From positions 13,268,001 to 13,332,000 of the forward strand of contig CM059622.1 of the NCBI GenBank assembly GCA_030435675.1: DNA of 64,000 bases. The letters run 5' to 3'. A program made the translations under genes and the position numbers. Below, piece by piece: positions 22,544 through 34,976 of this stretch (positions are counted from its first letter, which is position 1; each line of letters begins with the position of its first letter). The notes below the pieces were generated by a model. The model was not told the DNA's origin, made no database searches, and saw only the letters and a program-made list of their open reading frames with translations. The DNA is from Steinernema hermaphroditum. Taxonomy: Eukaryota; Nematoda; Chromadorea; Rhabditida; Steinernematidae.

Positions 22544-25500
22544 TTACCACACCTCACATTTGTTCACAGGATTCATCTTTGTCCCGATTGGACACTTAAA
22601 GGCTTTAGCGAATTCGTTGGAGTTCATCATAAGGCCGGTGACGCGGAAGGTGTCGGGGGCATGAGCATCGTAGTCTCGACGCTCAATTCGGTCGGCTACG
22701 GTATCGATATTACAGTATTGCTGTAATGTAACCCTGTTTCATATGCACAATCTTTGTGCTTACTCTGGCATAAGAAACAAAGAAGGTTTGTTCATTTGTC
22801 AGATTGTGCAATCCTCTAATTCTCGGCTCCTCACCATCGCCGAAGGTCCTTTGCAGCCAGCTTTTGTACGCCTAAACCAAGCAGAATCATCCAAAATCTT
22901 AGGTGGAAATTACATTAAAGGCCACTTTCAGGCCTCCGTTGTCGGCAATGTTCTCCCCTAGGGTCTTGTCTGCATTGACTCTGAGGCCGGTACCAGGGAT
23001 GGTGAAGTTACTGTATTGTTCGCGGATGCATTCGGTGCGTTTGTTGAATTCGTGTTCAGTTTCAGCGTCCCACCAGCTACGTCGGCGACCTTCGTTGTCG
23101 AAGCTGGCACCTGAACGCTATTTTCATTGAGACTCATGGGAATCGTCTTTTGCCTGAATTGTCCAAAGGATGTGTGTATTCGTGTCCAAGGAACTGTCCA
23201 ATCATTCCGTAATTTAGAGCTCTAAATCCACCATCATCATCAAATTCAACGATTCAAGCGAACCTGGGAAAATCAACCCTAAAGTAGGGAGGGCGGAACA
23301 GTCCACCGGGGAGCTCGATCGAGTTCTTGGCATGGCCGTTAGCGGCGTTCGCAAAAGTAGCGGCAAATCGGAAGTTCTCCCTCTTGAAAGGACTCAGCAG
23401 CCACTCGTATTGTTCTCTTAGGGCCAGGGCCTCGATCTTCGCGATGATACTTGTGTAGGTGTCCTCTTCGGTTATCACAAACTAGATCAGAAACGGACTG
23501 AATGCACTGGATGGATCGCCTACGTCCAAATTTTGATAATACTCGTCCAAAGCGGTGTTGTTCATCACCCAGTCGGGGTAGAGGAAGTTGTACTGGATGC
23601 TGTTTATCTAAAGAGTGGACAAATTGGCAAATCGACTTTGGGTTTACTAAAATTGGAACAGAAAAGAAGAACACATCCGATCAAAACAGTAAAAGAAAGT
23701 TTCGCAGCGAGCAGGATTCGAACCTACGCGGGCAGAGCCCATTTGATTTCGAGTCAAACTCCTTAACCACTCGGACATCGCTGCACGGCGTGACTATACC
23801 GACAAGCTCTACTACTGTTTATCCCATTTACCTTCTCAATAGCTACTTTCTTTGTTTCGTTTTTCATCCAGCTCTTCGACTCGACGATCTTAATCATTTC
23901 GCTTCTCAAATTCTTCATCATCTCCCGGACTTCTTCTCTGATTTCATCAGTGATGTGCGCCTTTCCATAAAGAGCGCCAATGGCGAAGATCGGGGTGTCT
24001 TTGAACCAGGTTAGGGTGGAAGCGCAGGCCATATCGCGAGGCTGTTTGGCGATTCTGTTGTTTTTGGACATCGCCGAGTAGATCTGAACACTCCACCGTC
24101 CAGATGGTATGATATCCCTGGCAACCCACCTCTCCAACGTCGACGTAACACTCGTCCAGCTGATAGTTCTGCAAAAACTTCTGCCTCAGAAGTCTCCAAA
24201 TGGCGTAGTTTTGAAGGATACGCTTATCCGTGCTGTCGAGAATCCTCTGAAGTGCCTCCATGTAGGCAACTTGGACGTACACCTTCGAGGCCATCAGTGT
24301 TTCGAAGACCTTCTTCGTCGTTCCAGTTCTGAAGTACTCCTCCCATTTGAACTCCTCGTATTTCTTGTTTTTGATGAAATCGAAAAAGCTTATGTATTCG
24401 GGTCGTTCATTCCTGGCGCCGACGATCGTTGATTCTAGATTGAAGATTTCTTCGATTTCCGCATCAGAGACAGAGACGTCTTTTCCCAGAAAATCACTCT
24501 TCACTAGCGATATCTTCTCCTTCATGTAGGCCTTGTGCGCCGCGATTTGCGCTTGGTGTGTGTCGGGACTACTGTAGATTCTGTTGTTTAAGTCAAGGTC
24601 AGCCGAGACGAGCTGAAAGAAGGGAACTTGAATGGGGAGCGAAGAAGCGAGAAGTGACCATAGTTTTGCATCATTGGTTAAGAAGTGTAGAACTTTTCTT
24701 TATTTTTCATTTCGTCAGGTAGTGTGTAGAAAGAAGGCATTACAGACGAGCCAAGCCAGGACTCTTTGTTTTTTTTTGGCTTTTTGCCTTATGGATTTTA
24801 GGAGTTATTGTCCTTAGTTTACTATCTGGATCTTCTCTATCTTACTCAATCTCTATCTATATGGATCGGGAGGGAGAGGTTGAGGCACGCACCATATGAT
24901 GAGGTACGCACCAGATAAGAGATGAGGCATGAACTGAGCAAGAAGTAAGTAGAACATGGTCTTGAATTTTTTAGTAGGACATGGGACGGGGAAGGGATTA
25001 GGCTTGGAGCGGATAGGGGGGGGGGCATAGTTGCCAAGTAAATAAGCACAAAATCACATATACGGAAGCTTACGTTCAAAGCGTGATAGTAGTCGTTATT
25101 TTTGTCTCGACCTTGAAGACTGATTTGAAAGAGGAAGTCGTTTCTCAAAGCCTGCATCATCTTGGACAGATCAAACTCTTTCGTCCAGTTTCCTCCCAAA
25201 ATGGGCCATCCTCCCAACTCTTCGACTTGATTGAGGAAGAGCTGAAGCCGATTTTCGCTGGACATGCACTTTTGGAAAGCTAACTTCAGTCCGTTGATGG
25301 TCTTGGAGCCAGAATCTACCGTGTCGTTGAGTAGAACTGAAATTGCAAGCCTCAGAAAGACAAGCTCTTGACTTCGCTACCGATCATGTCTTTAGCTATG
25401 TCGTGCGTCGTATCGTGCATCGCATTCCGGCTCGTTCTGCCATACTGCAACTTCGCGTTCTTCACCCAATTCCCACAGGCGTAGTTGTAGAAGTCGTCAC

Positions 25501-25666
25501 AAGGGTCGGCGCTGAGATTCACAGAAGTGGACAAAATTTGATCGGCGATATCATATCCGGTCGGGTTCTTGACAGGTTGAGCGAGGGAGTTGTAGAGCAG
25601 GAAGATAAGCGTTAGGCCTCCGAATAGGCGCATGCTTAGGCACAGGGTCTGACTGAAAGTGACCAT
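22544..25666 (-). CDS. Neprilysin-family M13 zinc metallopeptidase
   Basis: Cell-surface or secreted endopeptidase of small peptides. It starts at 25666 (or the Met at 25633) with a hydrophobic signal/anchor (MRLFGGLTLIFLLYNSLAQ), then PCDDFYNYACGNW, typical of M13. The catalytic part reads LFRPPYFRVDFPR, ALNYGMIGQFLGHEYTH (zinc HExxH at 23172-23186, with Tyr where Ile/Phe/Leu is usual), the third ligand in GENIADNGG near 22950, and it ends CEVW before TAA at 22544-22546. The intron just after HEYTHPLDNSG appears to use a GC donor. A tRNA-Ser gene lies in one intron on the same strand. All zinc ligands are present, so it is probably active. There are about ten exons and not all borders are certain. 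Confidence 0.9.
23703..23784 (-). tRNA. tRNA-Ser(CGA)
   Basis: 82 nt including the discriminator. The acceptor stem GCAGCGA pairs with TCGCTGC. The A box is TGTCCGAGTGG and the B box GGTTCGAATCC. There is a long variable arm as in class II tRNAs, and the anticodon loop CTCGAAA gives CGA. It lies inside an intron of the M13 peptidase gene, same strand. Nearly identical to the tRNA at 56686, which has TGA. Confidence 0.95.
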
Positions 25667-25689
25667 GATAGTGACGTGAAGTAGTCACT

Positions 25690-27100
25690 GAGAGACGCAT
25701 CGATGGCTGCATAAAAGGACGGAATTAATGGAACATTTTAGGTGGTACTGTCTAGACTGTGTAGAATAGACAGACCCACGCAGTAATCATCGCTTTTTGA
25801 TCGGTTTGATATTTTTGTATCAAGCATCAATCAGCCTGTTTAAAGCTTCGTGCTTAATATCATAAATATACCAATAAGTGTGTATTTAAATTGACAGTAT
25901 TCCTCTCACTTTGAACTTCATATCCTCACGCAATTTACAACCGTCAGATTCTTGTCATTTGGCAATGATGACATCATGGTCTCTCTTTTATTATAGTGCT
26001 TCACCTTCCCACAAACTACGGTTACTCTGCAATCAGCCTTTAGAGTTTCCGTCCAGTGAACACTGGCAGGCGGAACTGGCAAGCGAAGATTAGTATCTTC
26101 GAGCCAGTAACACCAGTCTACGAATCAGTCCTCTCAGTCACGCCTATCACAATGGGGCCGTCGCTATCCCGAACTAAAATCCGAACCGGCATAACTCTGG
26201 CTATGAGAAATGGCCGACTAAATATCACTACCTAGCGCAACTGCTGAATCCGCCTGCTAAAGAAAGAACGCGTGCAACAATGTATGTTCCCAGGACATAA
26301 GACAGAAGGTGTGGGAAATGGGAGAACTATTAATAATTTGAACGAATGAAAATAATTACTGATTTTGAAAAAAGTGAGAACAGACGGCGAGGAACGACTA
26401 ATAATCGAAAAAATGGAATCTTCGGATTCGATAGAAGATGATTTTCATCGTCAATATTCTGGCGCTTTTGTTCCCTTCCATTTTTGTAAATTCTAAAGCA
26501 GGGCAAATTACAAAAAGTCAAAGACTGGCCTGACCGCCGCGAACGCGTCGACAGTCTTTGGTTCTTAAGGGCTTGTCGTCATTTTTTTTCACCGTGAAAT
26601 TCAGTTCAATAGGAGAAGAGAAAATGTCACCACCGTCCTGGAAAGGACATAAGAGAATCAAATCAGATTCGGAATGAATCCATTCAGTGGTTTGATGCTT
26701 TATGTAGAATGGCCTCCCGTTTTATAGAACGCGGTAGGCCTCCCGTTTTTGTGTTCAGAAGGCCATTTGCATGAATTTGGATGTGAACGATACACATGTA
26801 ATCGGCTTAACAGACGTTTCCATTTCCAGGTCGTCGCTTTCCTTTGTTCCGTGGGTGTTCTTCTTGTCCAGACTACAAAAAAACTCTTTGATCATGGAAC
26901 AGTTGACTCGTGTTTTGATTAACCAGTGAACGCTCGTCTCGTGGCTTTTTTGAAACATGGTGTGTTTCAAAACATTGTTTAAACACTGTTAACGAGCATG
27001 AAGCCAATGAAGCGTAGATATATCAGTAGAAATCTTTTGTGTCGTACAGGAAGCAAGGCGTAATCAGAAATAAAGTCGTGAAAGGTTCATCACGCTTCGA
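25690..27100. other. Gene-free stretch between neprilysin and F-box gene
   Basis: No supported exon or element. A short repeat GGCCTCCCGTTTT occurs twice near 26711-26745. The frames at 26330-26521 and 26755-26970 (minus) lack gene-like context. Confidence 0.4.
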
Positions 27101-27387
27101 AAAAGGTGCTTTCTTATCCTGTTATAGTGCGTAACAGTGAGTGAATGAGAGTCGTGGGAGTGACACTTTATGAAAATTCTCCAAGTATGAATCCGTGAGC
27201 AAACATCGTTCAACATGTGATGAGCGTTTAAAGACTACAGTTGAAACTAACGCGATCATTAACCGAGACTTTGTGCCACCGATTACAAGCGATGTTGTGC
27301 AGTGCATAAGATGAAAACTGTGAAAGTGACACTTTAACTTCACCACAGAAGTCCTACGTCAAATCCTCCCTCACAACTCCGCCATCT

Positions 27388-28841
27388 ATGGAACGCATCC
27401 TATCAGAGCTGTTTCCAAATGGTCAGTTCAGCAATATTCCCTCAAAAAAACAATGTGTTGCAGGGAGAGGAGCATTTCATTCGCAGAAACACCTTCCTTT
27501 CGGACTGAACGACTTCAGCAACGAACTACTTGTGGAACTCTTCTCTTACTTGAGATCGAAAAGTCTTGGATGTTGTCGTCTGGTGAACAAAAGATGGAAT
27601 TCGATAATCCTCACCCATTCGTTGGTCACATTCAAGTCAGTTTGTTTCGAAGTATTCCTCACTGGAGTCCTATTTGCGAAGTAAAGCCTCATTCCATGCT
27701 ATATGATTTAAAAGCCTTTAGAGTACCGAAATTCCGCATCTTGCCCATTAAATACTACAATGAGAGCAAGTACGAAAGTTATCGTTTTGATCGTCTGCAA
27801 GATGGTCTCCCGCGAAATCTCTGTTTCCAAAAACTTACCCTCTATGACCGACTACATGGAATTACAGGAGAGCTTTTCCAGTTAGCCCAGTTTTCGTGTT
27901 TGCGAAAGGTGATGCTGTGGGATCTCAGTGGGCACTTAGAAAGCGACATTAAAGAGCTTTGGGGCACTTTGATGAGGTGTCAACCCCTGGAAGAAGTCAG
28001 TTTCTCCTTCTGCAAAGATGTTCCACTGTCCGTCCTTAAGACCGCCGACCGACGAGCTCTGCCACGACTAAAGGTAAATGTGACTCGGACTCATTTGAAA
28101 ATCCTAAACGAGCTATCGAGTCCGAAAACGAGTCCCGCCTTGCTTTCGATTGTAACGAGCGATTATGGTGGACTGTTTGCGCGCTCTTTCGTCTGAGTTT
28201 CATAGCTACTGAGCTCGGCTTTAAAGCAAAACCAGAAACTTCTTTGTGCACCTCTTGTTCGCTCAGATGCTCATCAACATCGAGAAAAAGCAAATATTCC
28301 AGTGCTTTATGACCCAATGATCAATGACCTTAATTTTGACTCACTCATCTCCAATTTTAAAATAACGGATGAATGCATTATTGATGTGCCGTATGATGCT
28401 TACAGGAGTTGTTTCTCGGTGATATCCAGCTGAATATCGATGACTTCGTCCACTTTCTGATAAACGTCACGCACAACGTCAACAGTCTTGTTATAATGTG
28501 GAAGTTGCAAAAAGAAATCCGAAAGGTTATCCAGGTACCTATATTTCTGATAATACATAATCTGATATATTTCTGATAACGCATAATCTTAGTGTCTTCT
28601 TTCCTATCCACGAGAATGTGAGTTTTATCTGAGGCGGACGGAAAGACATACAAGATTCCTCGCGTACCTCGACTTTCCGAAGTACGCCGTGAACACCCGG
28701 AAAAACGAAGATCATGTGGTCATGAGCGTATTTGCTGGTTGGACGATTACTGTTTCCTTAAGAACGTTCATGAGCCAGTTTGAAAATTCGCACTGGTCGA
28801 TGGGCATACAAATGGAGCAAGCCCCGGCACCGGCCGTTTAA
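27388..28841 (+). CDS. F-box protein with DUF38/FTH-like C-terminal part, copy 1 (intact)
   Basis: Exons 27388-27680, 27722-28073, 28406-28534 and 28593-28841 join in phase to 340 residues. The F-box lies at about residues 42-75 (FSNELLVELFSYLRSKSLG ... RLVNKRWNSII). The rest has leucine-rich lines and the motif IDDFVHFL, as in nematode F-box genes with a C-terminal substrate-binding domain. It is likely a substrate adaptor of an SCF ubiquitin ligase. It is a close paralogue of the broken gene at 35472, and the sequence from about 27105 upstream of the start is also duplicated at about 35200. The family call is good. The substrate is unknown. Confidence 0.82.
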
Positions 28842-29470
28842 TCGACATTCAAGCATTATGTTGCTGCTAATTAAAGTAAATAGTGTCATGAACTGTAAAA
28901 CGTCAACAAATAAATAACTGGCACAACGCATCTGTTCAAAGTAGAATAGAAATTTCAACTGATGTCAACTTTGGAACTCCATGCGAAACGATCGTTCAAA
29001 AAAAGCATCGTATGGAAAACCCTTTGCAAAATCGAGTACTACATGCAGAGTGTCGGAAAATTTAGGGGCAAGGTGAACAGAAAAAGATGCTGAATTCCAA
29101 TATCACTACGCCGTAAGGCGGACTATTAACAAAATAACAAAAAATTAAGAATAAAAATCGGTAGCACAGAACTTCTGCTCCATCCTGTACATATAATTGG
29201 TCAAACTTGTTCTCTTTTTTAAAAATTTTTTTAACTGTTTCACTAAATGTAAAACATTTGTTTTTCTGTTTCGTACTGTACTTCGTGCAGATTCTGCAAC
29301 AAGGACAATTTTAAAGGCGGTATAAAGATCCCAAAAAATACAAGAAAGACGACATCTACCAGTGGTCCTCGAACGCAAAAAACCATAGCAAAAAGACTGG
29401 ACCTTGCAGGAAATACCTTGTAGAACTTGGCATGTCATTTGTAATTCATCTTACATTTTCAGCGAAGTTA
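28842..29470. other. Gene-free stretch
   Basis: 3' flank of the F-box gene. No element or exon recognised. Confidence 0.4.
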
Positions 29471-29476
29471 CACTGA

Positions 29477-30716
29477 ATGATCGAAATGACCCTTCAAAGC
29501 CTTCTCGCCAGCCTCCTCACAATGATTCAGGGCACCGCCTCCGTCTTTTTAACACTATGCTGTTTCTGCTTTCCGGAGTGAGTTGGGTAACAATTACCGA
29601 TAAGTCTTCAGTTTAGACAGAAGCGCCACCGACGCGAATGCATGCCGCTATTTGCAACGTCTTCTGAAAGACAAGATTTTCTTCAAGACCGCTTCTTCGA
29701 AATCCTGCAGAAACATGAGTTGTCGTCACTATTTAATCGACACAATAAAGCCACGTATCTAACCTTTAATAGGATTATGGAAGCTTATAGGTTTGCTATA
29801 GAAATTTGCCCATGATCTTTAGCTATTTCATGAAGAAAAGAACACTGTTATGATGGAGAGTTGTCCGGGGTACACTGGGAGGTCCAGCTGTCAGAGCTGC
29901 TCCAGGAAGGCGGCGGTTACCGCAAATTTGAGGTAAAGAACTACAGGAATGAGTTGATTTTCTGTCTGAAGAGGCGTGTGAATGACTACGGTGTTCTTGC
30001 GTCACTAGTCGTTGAAATAGTGTTCGAAGTCGCGCAACAACTTGGGTGCCCTGGAATGTAAGAAATGGAGATGGACAGTAGAGTGTAACAATGAATCTTC
30101 AGGGCCAACCCTCACGCCATCCCGTTCAGCGCGTTGCGATGCTTGGCTGGGATGATCTGGATGTATGGTGCTGAAGAGTTCAATAATATTCCACTGATAT
30201 GTTTAGCGGATCATCAGACCCAAATGCCCTTAAGCTAGCCAAGTACTTGATGATGTTAATTTGCCACCTATTGGCACAGAACTCACTAAGTCTTACCATT
30301 CTCGTAGTGGAACTTATGAGCAAGAACGGAACGAACCTGACGGTGAGAAACTGCGCTAAAGAAGTTGTCTCAATAAAGATTCTTCCTTTAAGACATCGGA
30401 GCTGACGACCCTAACGCCGACGACCATAGCACCAACGACCGTAGCGCCTACGACCATAGCATCAACGACCGTAGCGTTTGCGATCTTTACGCGAACGACC
30501 CCAGCACCGCACTCTCTACTGTCGTCGATCGGGTACGAGACAGAACACGAAGCAATGTAAGTAATGTATTTCTAACATATTTGTAAATCAATTTGCTAAT
30601 TTATACTGTGAAATAATTAATATAGTAATTGCTTTGGTTTTCGTAGTGAGACTTCAACAAGTGTGGCAATCCGTATAGAGTGGGGGAATCTTCACAACTG
30701 TGTTCTCTTCGCATAA
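29477..30716 (+). CDS. Unknown 308-residue membrane/secreted protein with Thr-rich tail, 7 exons
   Basis: Not visible as one open frame because of six small introns. Exons 29477-29577, 29617-29790, 29836-30057, 30103-30162, 30207-30342, 30393-30556 and 30647-30716 keep phase at every join and total 927 nt. It starts MIEMTLQSLLASLLTMIQG followed by a second hydrophobic run and a Cys pair, so it has an N-terminal signal or anchor. The middle (about residues 40-160) is a mixed, Leu-rich domain with a hydrophobic helix (LVVEIVFEVAQQLG). Another hydrophobic segment is LMMLICHLLAQNSLSLTILVV. The region near 30393-30480 repeats TTIAP/TTVAP, a mucin-like O-glycosylation stretch. No family recognised. 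Confidence 0.65.
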
Positions 30717-31072
30717 TACAGTGGCGCCGTTCTTGAAACGATTCCTAAAAGATGAACACATTTAGGACACAAACTTATGTTTTTTGCTATGATTCCTTAA
30801 ATCTAAATGAGTGACAAGATCTTCAGGTGCTTGATGCTCCAGCACAGATATTGTCGGACCAACAGCTGTGCTTGTGACTGTTAAATAAAGCTTGTAAACT
30901 GCTCCAACATCGGAACCGGAAGAGACTCCTAAACGGTTACACAAAGTATCGTGGATCAAAAAGAATGACTTATCTGATGCTCCAATAGTTCTTGTGTGCG
31001 ACTAGACATAGAGCTTCTTGAATACAGCCTGCACTATGCCTGCATGCCTGCATTATGATATTTGCAGATAGG
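30717..31072. other. Gene-free stretch
   Basis: Nothing recognised on either strand. Confidence 0.4.
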
Positions 31073-31433
31073 ATCTGTTAGAAAGGTTTACAACCAGAGG
31101 CGACCACGTCTTGGTCGTGCGAAGTACTCCGTCGGTTCGTGAATCGGCTTAGCCCGTTCTACATGGCTAGCGCTCATCTCTTCTTGTGATGCGCGACCTT
31201 TGCGGGTTGTTCGGAAGCGTAAGCTCTGTCCATGCCCATTCATTGTTTCATGACAGCAACAGTGAAAATGGGAATGGACAGAGCTTTCGCTTCCACACAA
31301 CCTGTATAGCTCGCGCATCACAAGAAGAGATAAGCGCTAGCCATATAGAACGGGTTAAGCCGATCCACGAGCCGACGCAGTCTTCGCACGACCAAGGCGT
31401 GGTCGCCTCTGGCTGTAAACTTTTCTAACAGAT
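31073..31433. mobile_element. Foldback MITE, 361 bp
   Basis: Ends ATCTGTTAGAAA and TTTCTAACAGAT. The two halves (about 31073-31245 and 31258-31433) are inverted copies over most of their length, with scattered mismatches, around a short centre. No target duplication is obvious, and frames inside are mirrored. Confidence 0.7.
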
Positions 31434-32400
31434 TACACCCACAATCTTCACACCGAAATCATCATTGGCGTTCATATGATAAGGCAAACCTTTTTTGATT
31501 TAGTTGGTTACTCTTAAATATTCGTAGTCGCACTAAAATATTCGTAGTCACATTTGATTCATGATACGTTTGCAATTGAGAAAGTAAGCGTTTATTATCA
31601 GCTGGACTGTTTATTATCAGATGGATCGGCTGTGTTCGGCTTTCGCGGACTGGTTAATGGGACTCGTTTTTTTCCAGAACAGGACTAGTTTTCTCTGGAA
31701 CAATTTTTTTCATGAAGAGACAAAACTTACTTTTTCGGGTCCTGTTGAAGATGTCGGTGGCAGTGGTATTCCGTGTCGATTGGCCTGAAATGTTGACACA
31801 GAGTACCGCTTAATTCGAGCTCAGACTTATCTTCCTCAATCGGCATCCGCGTCGGTCATCGGTACCGTCGGTCAGTCAGTCCGAACCTGAAAAAAAACCA
31901 TTAGATTAAACAGAAGGTCACGGAACGAACGCGATTGCATCAGAAAGCGACAAGAATAAAATAACGACAAAAGAAGCACGGGAGAAACAAACCGAGAAGT
32001 AGGCGTTTAGCACTAACATACCACAAAATTTGCGCTACGCAGAAGTGATCCCGATAGAAACCATAAGATGAAGGCCAGGAATGTTCGGACAGGCATAACC
32101 CAGAAAGAACAGAATCATACGCTCGCATACGGTGGCCGTCACGTTTGTCGCGGCAGGACCCATCGAGGCTACGGTGGCACCATTACGGCACTTCATGCTC
32201 AAGTTCGACTCCGCGCCGAGTCGCTTTTTCTGAAACGAGTTCTTTTTTCACTTTTTTAAATTTGGAGTTTTTAAGCATTTTCAGTGAGACTGGAATAGGA
32301 TCCTACAATGCGTAATTATCCATTCCAACTGAAATTTCGCTCATGGAGTATATGGGCATAGTAGCTGTGCGTGTGAGCTACCTGATTTCTCCATAGCATG
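31434..32400. other. Gene-free stretch
   Basis: Contains a short direct repeat AATATTCGTAGTC at about 31516 and 31536. No gene or transposon recognised. Confidence 0.4.
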
Positions 32401-32409
32401 TTATGTAAC

Positions 32410-32818
32410 TTAACCAATTAGAAATGTTGTAGTTAAGAGGACGTGGTGATCCGAAAAGGCCAACTTTTGAAATTTGCTCAGTTACGATATATGATCAATA
32501 CAACGATAGGTGTATCCAGTAGGTGCGACCTAACGATGTACGTGGTTGAAAGCAGTTGCCGTCCATCGAACAATTAATACCATAGAAAGCCCGTACATCA
32601 CTTCGCATTTCGTAATGTCCACGTGGCAAATTTTTCGTCATGTGACATGAGTGAGTACAAATATTGCATTTAACACAAGAGTGAGAATCGGCTATGGTTG
32701 TTCGAGAAGGAGGTATGAGTGGCGAACACAACGCGCACACTGGTTTTGCAAACGGCGTATTCAGTACGAAAATAGACGCCCAACAAAAATGCGATGTTAT
32801 TCATGTCCCAACCCAATA
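32410..32818 (-). repeat. Dispersed ATTGGGTTGG repeat, copy 3
   Basis: Reverse-oriented match to the copies at 10341 and 55192. The minus strand starts TATTGGGTTGGGACATG at 32818. It keeps the frame fragment EMRSDVRAFYGINCSMDG near 32560-32615. Confidence 0.55.
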
Positions 32819-32956
32819 GATTAACTTAATATTACGGGATTATTCAGGTTAGCCTCGCTCATGTGTCTTTTGTTTTGTTCTAGGTTTTGTGCTGAGCGCA
32901 CTATAATGAATGCGCTAAGATAAACATTAAACTTCAAATTTATAAGAAGATATATG

Positions 32957-33875
32957 TACAGCGTGCGACAAAAGTTCTTTGACTTTCAAAAGTGTCACAA
33001 ATCGACCTAGAATAGACCAATTTTCAAGAACAGTCCTATTGCAGAATCAAATTCCTATCCAGGAAGTGTTCTGAGGCAAAACGGATGAGTTCCTTCCCCA
33101 GGATCTCATTCTAGTATACTTCCGAGTTTATTTTGGCAGCTTAATTGGGTAAAAATCGTTTTCGAATTGACTTTTACCGTGATTCTGGCCCATATCATAA
33201 CGCTGACACCAATGAAGTTGCTTCTTTCGATGTTAGCAGATTGTCGCGAAAAGCGGTCGCGTCCGTTAATTTCACATATAATGCGCAAATGTTTCTGTTT
33301 TTTACGGCTTTGGATATTTTTGATTTGTGTGTTTTTTATACATGCGGAACGGCGTTTTCCGCTTCGGAGCCGTTATTCAGTGTTTCCAGAGTCCTTAAAA
33401 CGTTTCGCTACATTCGAGACGTCTTTCTTCTTAAGTAACAGTGGCCTACAGATTTGGACATTTTTCTTGCTTTGTTGGTACGGCGAAATCACGCTCAAAG
33501 GGTCCCACATAGACAGCATTGAAAATCGTGGAAATCAAAGCGAACAACCTGGGGTAGCAGCATAATCGCAAAGAATGGGAGGGAAGCTTAATATTAGAAC
33601 ACGGAACGCGATGACAAATTGTTGCTACCGCTGAGCCATCCGTGCTAACTGATTTATTACAAATAACGGCGATGTTATATAGACGCTTTAACATAAACAC
33701 AGACGACAGCATTCCTTCGCAAACGTGCCGTGTTTTAAACATACAAAGTGGATGCCGCGCTAGAGAAACGACTGTCGATCGATTAGAGAAGCGACAAGTC
33801 GTTACACAAATAAAGAGGAGTGTATAAAAAAGAAACATTTTATAAAAAGTCAAAGAACTTTTGCCGCACCCTGTA
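32957..33875 (-). mobile_element. Degenerate Tc1/mariner element
   Basis: The TIRs TACAGCGTGCGACAAAAG and, inverted at the right end, TACAGGGTGCGGCAAAAG are both followed by TTCTTTGACTTT. Minus-strand translation shows a broken HTH-like part (VAKRFKDSGNTE, stop, RLRSGKRR, near 33380-33440) as in Tc1-type transposases. Frames are interrupted, so it is dead. Confidence 0.7.
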
Positions 33876-34129
33876 GTAGAAAGAGGCGAACTTAAATCGT
33901 TCACAATGTACATACGTGTCAGATCTGTCTCCGGTTTGAAAATTAAACGAGTTCCTGCATCTCAGATGGCTTATTTTCTTACAATCCTTAGCTTATATGT
34001 CCCAAGACCTCCTCACATTTAAGAGTCCTTGGCTAAGGTGATGAAATATCGACAATAATTTTATTTGCTCGATTACATACGATGAGTCCTTACGAAATCG
34101 ATGTATTCCTCCATAGCCGTATTATGGTA

Positions 34130-34976
34130 TACAGGGTCATCGAAAAATACTGTAAGTCATAGAAACGGCTCTAACTTTTCACAGAATATAGGAGACAAAC
34201 CGTATTATGTACCATTCGATAGAGCAGGAAATTCTGAATAAGATGTGATCACTCGCACACGAAATATCTTCTTTCCGTGGCGATACAGGCAAAGAGTCAC
34301 TTGTGGAAATTTTCCAAAATTCATACTACCATTTTTTTCGACGTGATTTTCTTTCGTGTCTTTCACGATTTCGCTTCAAGGACTGAATGAAATTGTGCCT
34401 GATAGCGCTAACTTTCATCTCCATGATACCATAAACAGAGAAATCAAGGGGGTTCAAATCAGGCGAGTTTGAGAGCCAAACATCCTTGGCAATTCTTGCT
34501 CCAGAAGGCCGCGGTGAGCGGTCTCGTAGCAGTCTAAATTTTTCAAAATTTTTTGACTCCTTTGACTTTTCACTGTCATAGTGCGCGAGGGACTTTTATG
34601 CAACAGTTCGTGGCGATTCTGCGAGTTGCAGGTGAGTTAGATCTTCACTGACTAGCTGGTTTTTCATTCCGTAGCTGATAACACATTCTCTGGCCGACGC
34701 TGGATTTTTTAGACCTGAAAAAACTGGAATTTCAACAGCTTCGAAATCTCGAAAAAACGAAAGATTCGGCGTTTCCCGCTTGTGGAGTGATGGCGGAACG
34801 GTCTTTTTCTGACACCATTTTTTTCTGGATAGCACCAACGAAAAGCATTCATCAGTTCTGAGTCAGCATAACACGGATAATATGAATAAAGCACTTACGA
34901 AAACCTAAAATGCCAAAATCGACAAAAAAAAATTCGCATACTAGGTTGACTTACAGTATTTTCCAATCACCCTCTA
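34130..34976 (-). mobile_element. Degenerate Tc1/mariner element with DDE remnant
   Basis: The ends TACAGGGTCATCGAAAAATA and, inverted, TAGAGGGTGATTGGAAAATA both run into CTGTAAGTCA. The minus strand at about 34425-34485 encodes WLSNSPDLNPLDFSVYG, the well-known catalytic-Asp motif of Tc1/mariner transposases. The rest is broken. Confidence 0.75.

Noticed and set aside
33446..33913. 155-residue minus-strand frame as a host gene
   Set aside because: It lies inside a Tc1/mariner relic, and the recognisable HTH remnant is in another, broken frame.
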